Below are positions 57,382 through 64,000 of a stretch of 64,000 nucleotides of DNA, piece after piece. The DNA lies in NCBI GenBank assembly GCA_002794775.1, contig NBAY01000044.1, positions 248,001 through 312,000 on the forward strand. The letters run 5' to 3'. The notes below the pieces were generated by a model. The model was not told the origin of the DNA. It worked only from the letters and a program-made list of their open reading frames with translations, and ran no database searches. The DNA comes from Porodaedalea pini. Taxonomy: Eukaryota; Basidiomycota; Agaricomycetes; Hymenochaetales; Hymenochaetaceae. Both the position numbers and the translations under genes were made by a program. The stretch's first letter is position 1, and each line of letters opens with the position of its first letter.

Positions 57382-60005
57382 ATGGTACCTGGAGCTGCTT
57401 ATCGACCTCAGCACTATAATGACGGCGGTGAACGCAGGCCTACGACGCCGACGGCGCCGCTCATTGCCCCACCCGTGAGGAAGACAAGTTTTCAGGGCGC
57501 CGAGCGGCCATGGGGCCAGAGCTTGCTTTCTACGAGTCTGCCCTCCAGTCCCATACTCGTGCGCGCATTTCTCGGCACTGTTGTACATGGTTGTTCATTT
57601 GAGGGCATTTGTATGTTCAGGACGACAGCCCGTACTCAATAGCGGACATGGAAGCGCCGCCGCGGCCTCACTACGCGAGGTCTTTCTCAGACAACTCTAG
57701 TGTCTCGAGTAGAGTGAGTCGCTACGATCTGTGCACTGAAGTGTATGGACTTACGAATTCTCGTCGGAGTTGTCAGTTTTCGCTTTTACCGGATCCCAGG
57801 TTATGGGGGACCGCGACGGACCCAAGCTTGGAGGAGTCGGACGACGGTCTCCACACGCCCGACCCTCGACGGGACAAGACGATCGACATGGGTGGAACTA
57901 TCTGTACGTCTCGCGGGGTGGTGAACCTTGGTTGTCTGGTACGAGAAAACACCCTTTTTTGTCAAGTTGCATGACTGACGCATTGCTGCAGTTCGTTCTC
58001 TGCACCATAATGTTTGGTCTCTTGTACGTGTAGCACGTAATGAAAGAAGCTGAGAATTACTGACATGCGATCTATTGTCATCGGATGAGTAGCGCTGGCT
58101 TTCCCATAACATCGCATTTCTTGAAGAAAACCCCTTCGAAACTCGGGGCATTCAACATCGGCGGAACGAACAGAACGGGGCAGATACCTCTGATACCAGG
58201 AAACTTTGGCCTGATAGACGCGGACACGCCTGAGGATGCAAAGACGAAAATCTCTTACATCGACGGATCTTCCATGGAACTTGTGTTTTCGGACGAGTTC
58301 AATACGGAAGGACGGTCTTTCTATCCTGGCGGTAAGTCGTGTGTCGCGATCGTTGCGCTCTTCTGAATATTTCATCGTATTTTTCCAGATGACCCGTATT
58401 GGGAAGCAGTCGACTTGCACTACTGGGAAACTGGGAATTTGGAATGGTGCGTAACCTCACGAGACATTCGAATGTCTCTCTAAGCTCCGTTGTGATAGGT
58501 ATGATCCTGCAGCGATTACGACGAAAGACGGCTACCTCTACATTACGCTGTCAAACATTTCAACGCACGGGCTGAACCAACAAGGTGGGATGATGAGCTC
58601 CTGGAACAAGTTCTGCTTCACGGGTGGCATCTTGGAGGCCAGCGTTTCTCTGCCAGGCCCAAATAATATCCAGTAGGTTTGAGAGCCGACCTTTGTAGAA
58701 GCACTTCTGACATGATGCCTTCTCTCCAGTGGTCTTTGGCCTGCAGTGTAAGTTTACTTGTATTCAACTGAAGTGCATTCGTCATGATGCTATGTCTTCA
58801 AGTTGGGCGATGGGGAACCTTGGTCGAGCAGGCTATGGTGCCTCTCTCGAAGGGATGTGGCCATATACTTACGACTCGTGCGATGTCGGTACTCTGCCCA
58901 ATCAGACTCTGAACGGCCTTCCTCTTGCGTGCGTTTCACTCGCCTATACCTTGCTGTATGATCAGGCTACAACTCATGGCTCATACAGAGCTACAGAAAA
59001 CGGGGATGCTTCTCACGATGGTGTCCTCTCTTACCTACCGGGTCAGCGCCTCTCGAGGTGCACATGCGCTGGCGAGTCACATCCAGGTCCCGTGCACTCT
59101 GATGGGACGTTCGTTGGCCGGTCTGCTCCTGAGATCGATGTCTTTGAGGCTACAGTCTCATACACGGTTCCGGCACAAGGACAAGTATCACAGTCCGGCC
59201 AGTGGGCGCCCTTCAACGCGGAATACGTCTGGCTGAACACGTCCGCGAACCTCATCATTCCAAACGATACGCTCACAGAGTTAAACTCGTACACTGGCGG
59301 CGTGTATCAGCAGTCGACATCCGGCCTGACGACCACGGACCAGGAATGCTACGAGAAGACTGGAGGCTGTTTCAGCGTGTACGGGTTCGAATACAAGCCG
59401 GGTTTCGACAATGCGTGCGTACTGCTTGCGGGACTGCTGTCTGTGTGCACTAGAGGCGTTATGTTTATGGTTTTTTTTTTTTTTTTACTTTGGTAGCTAT
59501 ATCGGGTGGATAGCGGACGGTAAGCTTGCGTGGCAGCTCAACTCAGCAGGTATGGGGGCAGACGCTGCAGCGGAGATCGCCGCGCGTCCCATTCCGCAGG
59601 AACCGATGGTGCGCTCCGTCCACAATTTTAAGACACGACTACGGACTTGACATTTCTCAACTTTTTCGTAGTATATCCTTCTGAACTTGGGCATATCGGA
59701 GAGCTTCGGTTGGGTCGACTTCGCCGACTTGCCGTTCCCCACGTCCATGCGGATAGACTACATTCGTGTTTACCAGCGTCCGGACTCGAAGAACGTGGGC
59801 TGCGACCCGCCCGACTTCCCGACTGCGGCATACATCAACCAGTCGGTTTTCCTCTTCCTCCTGCGGACCCTTTGTTTGTCCTGATTGCTTACGGTTTGAT
59901 TGTTGTTGTAGGTACCTCGAGGCGTACACCAACCCGAATCTGACGACCTGGAGGGACGACTTCGGAGAGCCTTTCCCTAAGAACAGGCTCATAGACGAGT
60001 GCTGA
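57382..60005 (+). CDS. KRE6: KRE6/SKN1-family beta-1,6-glucan synthesis protein (GH16)
   Basis: A type II membrane protein of the secretory pathway needed for cell-wall beta-1,6-glucan in yeasts. The N-terminal cytoplasmic part ([12 protein letters not shown]..., exon 1 ending at 57,558; [39 protein letters not shown]) is typical. One membrane helix follows ([22 protein letters not shown], split by short introns). The GH16-like luminal domain includes [62 protein letters not shown], the ExDxxE motif in [44 protein letters not shown] and RIDYIRVYQ. The end reads [15 protein letters not shown]. Around ten short introns are needed; a poly-T run lies in the one near 59,470. Whether it is KRE6 or SKN1 cannot be told, since basidiomycetes have several copies. 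Confidence 0.9.
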
Positions 60006-60501
60006 TGCGTTTCCGCTTTCTTTATTCGGGTCGACTATGACGTATTCCTTCATGCGAGCCGCTCATCTCCGTTTTATGTTCATGTGCAGGGTTTTTGAGA
60101 AAACCATCCGTTCTTTCATCGCTATCATTTTAGAGCAGATCTAGATATCAATAATCGGCGTCAACTTCCACTCATTTGCACGTACCATATTCATTGGAGG
60201 TTATTTTCTCCTTATGATTCGTGCCCTAATGGCACTGACAAGATTGCAATAAAGGTGCTTTTGGGGAATTCGTGACAGATGGGACCCATGCATGACACAG
60301 GGCGATACAGAGAATACAAACTTCCGTTGCGACAACATATACAGGATCAAACGAGGGTACAGAAATAGCTACACTTTCGGAGGCCAGGCTCCGCAACGTA
60401 AGCTACCTCTAGCGTGTCGATAGGCGCTCACAGAACGCAAGATCTATAAAGCACATCAAGTGCAGGAACGATTTGAAACACGGTCGCGTGTGAACTTATT
60501 T
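60006..60501. other. Convergent intergenic region
   Basis: The GH16 gene and the ferric reductase gene end toward each other here; both 3' UTRs should lie in this stretch. No coding sequence is supported. Confidence 0.5.
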
Positions 60502-62832
60502 TCACCACCCGAACACCCTGTGCGTGGGGAAGATAGAAGTCAGGTTCCGGTGAGAGTTGACGAGGACGAGGGGGAGTTGTGGGACGTACTCTTCGTGGAG
60601 CTCCACACCGCCGCACGCCGAGCGCAGCTCGCCATCGACGCCGCGCACCGTGCGGCGCACTTCCCCTACAAGGCCCGATGGGCCGCAGACGGCCACCGCG
60701 AGACCCGTGGCGCGCGGGACACTCGACGTCAGGCGCGCGATCGCGTCCACGACGCGAGGGAACGCGGGCCGGCCGGGCTGCAGCGTGAGGTTCGGCGCGA
60801 GCGTCGCGAGGTGGGCGGCGAGCGGCGGGCGGGTCTTCGCGCCGTCCGGCGCGGACGCCCTGTCGGGGCGGGTGTAGTGGACGGTGATGCGCAGGATGAC
60901 GCCTGGGATGTGCGCGGCGGAGCCGAGGAGGGCCGAGAAGGTTGGGAGGAGCGGGTTCAGGGAGGCTTCGATTTTTTTTGGGGGGGGGGGTCAGTCCTCA
61001 TAGAAGAGAATGGAAATGTGATTCGGACTCGCCTTTGTCTTGCGTGATCCAGACGAGCTCGATGAACTTCACTGCTGATTTGCCGCTGCCGATGGCCTGG
61101 ACGAGCTCTTCCGCCTGGGCCAGGGCGAAGGTGAGCCCACTTCCTCCAGCGACGAGCAGAGCAGAGGAATAGCTCGACATGACCATATTTCCCAGTCCAC
61201 CTAGAAAGAGCGCCAATATCAAGTCAGTCACGAGAACTGCCATCACAAAAGACGAATACGGGACGCACCATACGGGCCCTCAACGACCACCTTCATCTCG
61301 CGCCGCGCGCCACAGCCATCCTCAGCAGGATACGCGCCCGCGCGGCCCGCAGCAGCATACAGCCGATTCGTCCACCCGCCCGCCTTCTTGCACATGAGCA
61401 CGAGCCCGCGGGCCCGGTCGGCGTCGCTCGCCGCCGCGGCGATCGTGAACGGGTGCGCGATGCCCCACCCGAGCGCGCCCATCTCGCCCGAGAGCACGCG
61501 GAGGCGGACGTGCTGGCCCGCGCGCCAGCCCGCCGCGACGCCCGGGAGCTCGATGCGCGTGAGCCCGAGCTCTGGGACGGCGGTGACGCGCGCGGTGCCG
61601 ATGCGGGTCTTGATGAGGCGGAAGACGTGGTCGAGGCCGTAGATCCCGGCGGCGAGCAGGACGTACTTTATGCACGCCGGCTCGTGGAAGCAGATCTGTG
61701 TGTCACACGCGATGTGAGGAAGGGGCTCCTCCCAGGGATTAATATTGTGTATTGTGGGAAGACTCACGCCGACGAAAAAGATGACGAGCCCTACGATGTG
61801 CGCGCAGAGGAAAAGCGCGTACGCCCGTTGGCGGACGAAGCCCAGAGAAGTCAAGAAAAGAAGGGACAGCCCGCTGAGGCCAATCGTCCCATGTATGATG
61901 AGGGGTGTCTGAAACTCCTCGCTCAGACTGTTACTGATGGCATACTTGTAGACTGGAAAAGACCCTGCATTAGCTGGGGCGCGTTCCGATTGTTCAGCGA
62001 TCCCTCACTGTATCCGATGGCGTGCATGCTTGCAGCGCCAAATGTGACAATACCGACCCAGCGGTGCAGGAAGTTCAACTATAGAACCAATGATCGATCG
62101 CGTTAATATTAACCTCCGCCGAGCTAAAAATTTTACAAGGACACATACCCTTTCATACCCCATTCCGAGCAACATGCCAACAACGTTGTTCTTCGTGCCC
62201 AGAGCCACCGCGACGGGAATCTGCGAGGCAGCGAGGTACCCCAGGCGATTGGTGTGCGCAAGCGGGTTCCCGCCATTGAAGAACACGACGAAGAGGATCG
62301 CACCCAGATAGGCAGCCATGAGTACGGCTTTGCCCACTGACTTGCTCGGCGATACGGGGTAGGAGAAGAGTGTCGAGAGCGGGTGTAGAAGGGACGCGAG
62401 CGCGGGGACGTGCTTCGGGGGCGAAGTGACTCCGGACGGCATTGAAGCCCACTCCTTGCTGGCACCGGACTTGGCATACACGCTGTGGTTCGCCAGCGTA
62501 TGCGACTGGTCCGACACGCTGTCGGACAGCGTCGTCACCGTGTTCACCCGATGGAGGCGGTCTGCGGGCGAGATGTGCTGCACCATGCTGTCGGTCGGGC
62601 TGCCGGCCCTCAAAATCAGTCCCCGAGTCCATTCCGAGAGGCTGCTGAGCCGCCCGATGGCACGAGGCAAAAAGGCGAGAAAGAAGGCGCCGACGACGCA
62701 GAGGAGGGCGATGTCTAGCCAGTAGACCATCACTTCGTCGGCGCTTGGGCCCTTCGGACCAGCGGGAGCCCCGCCGGCTCCCGCAGCTCCTGCAGCTCCG
62801 GATGTGGTAGAATTCGGCGCGGTAGAGCTCAT
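60502..62832 (-). CDS. Ferric reductase (FRE family)
   Basis: A plasma-membrane flavocytochrome that reduces Fe3+ (or Cu2+) outside the cell using NADPH, for metal uptake. The start at 62,832 (MSSTAPNSTTSG) was chosen over the longer frame because upstream residues are unlike the family. Ala/Gly/Pro-rich head, first helix VYWLDIALLCVVGAFFLAF, then LMAAYLGAILFVVFF and the heme-carrying core (FLHRWVGIVTF region, FQTPLIIHGTIGLSGLSLLF) supplying the helix His residues. The FAD-binding barrel has GQHVRLRVL and HPFTIA; the NADPH-binding part has EGPYG, LLVAGGSGLTFAL and AVCGPSGL. The last exon, after a 76-nt intron, gives GGVELHEEVFGW, the family's aromatic C-terminus. An intron near 60,975 contains a run of twelve C on the coding strand. 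GC content is high here. A multicopper oxidase or permease partner is not in the window. Confidence 0.88.
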
Positions 62833-64000
62833 GTTGGAAGGGCGTCGTAAGGATGAAAAGCTGGCAAGACCAGTTGCAGAGATAAAAGGATTGAAAGAGA
62901 GACAGAGATAGAACGGAGACACAAAGAACGGGGGGTAAGAAAGAGTGAAGGAGTGTCGCCACGACACTGCTGCGTATCTTTATAAAAGGACAGGACGGAC
63001 GCCTGTATTGGAACGGCCTTATGGTTGTTTTCGAGGTACGACATCTTGTGTTTTTTTTTCCGGCAAGACAAAGGCTACAAAAGAGGTATGTCGGTCGCAC
63101 GACTTATCGCTGCGTTGCCACTGCCAGACCTGCGGTGCGCACTATATGCATGGCAAAAGCGTGCATCATGCTGGTAGTGGTACATGTTGATCCGTCAGGA
63201 AAAACATATGTACAGAAATTTATCCAGTCCGCTGCAAGCTGCTCACAGTCAGTCAGAAATGACATTCGGGACGCGGTAGAACTTGAAGCGTTGACCATTC
63301 CTCACGTCGGCCCCTGTACCCTAGCCCGATAGCAGATAGCCAAGCGTAGTCACCATTAATCTGACGGCGCCGAAGAAATTTAAAGATACGCAGCTTCTAC
63401 GACGCGACGAACTACTGTATGGAGAGTTTGTTGGCCACAGCAACGGAGGGACCCCTCATATTGGAGACTTGCTTTTACCTACCCGTTATCCGTCCCCTTG
63501 GTTTCGAGTGTCAAGCGAGCATAGACGACATGCAGTAACTACAGTACAAACACTCGGCCACTCGGCCACTCCAATTGCGACTCGAGCTTTCTTGGCATTC
63601 AAACGGTGTCTACGATAACGTAACTCTGGATCCGAGTCGTTGAGCTAGAAACCGCATTGACTGGTAGACCTATCTCAATGACCGGTAAGTGCATGTCCGT
63701 GCCATAATCCCCCGTCAAATGAACTCCAAAGTGACATACAGGGGATCCAGAGAAGACGCCGGCTGGCAGCTCCATGAACACAAAAGAGCTGGGTGGCTTA
63801 CTACCTCCCAACGGAACCGCAGTCGACGGCGGCCGGAGACTGCAATGCGTCTGCAACATGGACCAATGATAGCACGTAAGTCATGCTTGGCATCTTTGCG
63901 CGACAATCGCGAGCACTCAAGACGCTATTGAATACAAACAATATTAATGTGCACATCCACGTCAGTCCGTTGGCTAGGGATCGAAACAAAAGTTCCGAGT
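62833..64000. other. Ferric reductase upstream region and unassigned end
   Basis: Promoter side of the ferric reductase gene, then short frames on both strands with no recognisable product up to the window end. No clear iron-responsive GATA cluster could be singled out by eye. Confidence 0.4.

Noticed and set aside
60460..61047. A 195-codon plus-strand frame rich in Arg and Glu
   Set aside because: It is a shadow of the GC-rich ferric reductase gene on the other strand and has no sensible composition.
62153..63100. A 315-codon minus-strand frame beside the ferric reductase first exon
   Set aside because: It reads the same DNA in a different frame; the other frame has the membrane helices of a ferric reductase.

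Overview
The window looks like the genome of a filamentous basidiomycete, probably an Agaricomycete. The signs are genes split by many 45-60 nt introns with GT...AG borders, two members of the fungal DUF6533 membrane family, a TPR-CHAT protein of the mushroom type, and housekeeping proteins (CDK1, FKBP12, MON1, KRE6/SKN1, ferric reductase) of fungal form. All functional calls come from reading translated sequence by eye; no database search was possible.

The window falls into two parts. The left part (about 1-33,000) is an accessory region, poor in intact genes and rich in duplications and decayed genes. It holds four copies of a roughly 0.5-0.8 kb dispersed repeat, four relics of an aldo-keto reductase (AKR) gene beside one intact AKR (20,081-21,021), two broken MFS-transporter copies (8,095-9,511 and 9,870-10,123), and two DUF6533 paralogues 20 kb apart (2,819-4,420 and 22,668-24,292). 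It also holds a 3.95 kb element (26,443-30,396) with 23-bp terminal inverted repeats that carries pieces of two host genes, eIF4G and prolyl-tRNA synthetase.

The main find is a divergent pair at 10,523-16,002. A 1233-residue protein on the minus strand has fourteen near-identical 45-residue TPR units followed by a CHAT (caspase-like) protease domain. A plus-strand gene beside it reads as a fungal gasdermin-like pore-forming protein with a Pro/Arg-rich linker and an acidic C-terminal tail. Fungal gasdermins are known to lie next to protease genes, including CHAT proteases, so this looks like a programmed cell-death (allorecognition or defence) module. The 3' exons of the pore-former are clean, but its 5' half has frame breaks and no clear start, so the effector may be decaying while the protease stays open.

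The right part (about 33,000-63,000) is a conserved, mostly gene-dense core. It holds FKBP12 (33,328-33,989, minus), CDK1/cdc2 (38,164-40,126, minus), a small antibiotic-biosynthesis-monooxygenase-fold protein (42,899-43,485), a SNF2/Rad5-like helicase (43,989-46,780, minus), a 1351-residue Kelch-BTB protein of Ral2/Mds3 type (49,035-53,766), MON1 (54,494-56,842), a KRE6/SKN1-type GH16 protein (57,382-60,005) and a ferric reductase (60,502-62,832, minus). These genes show no sign of joint function; they are ordinary neighbours in a fungal chromosome.
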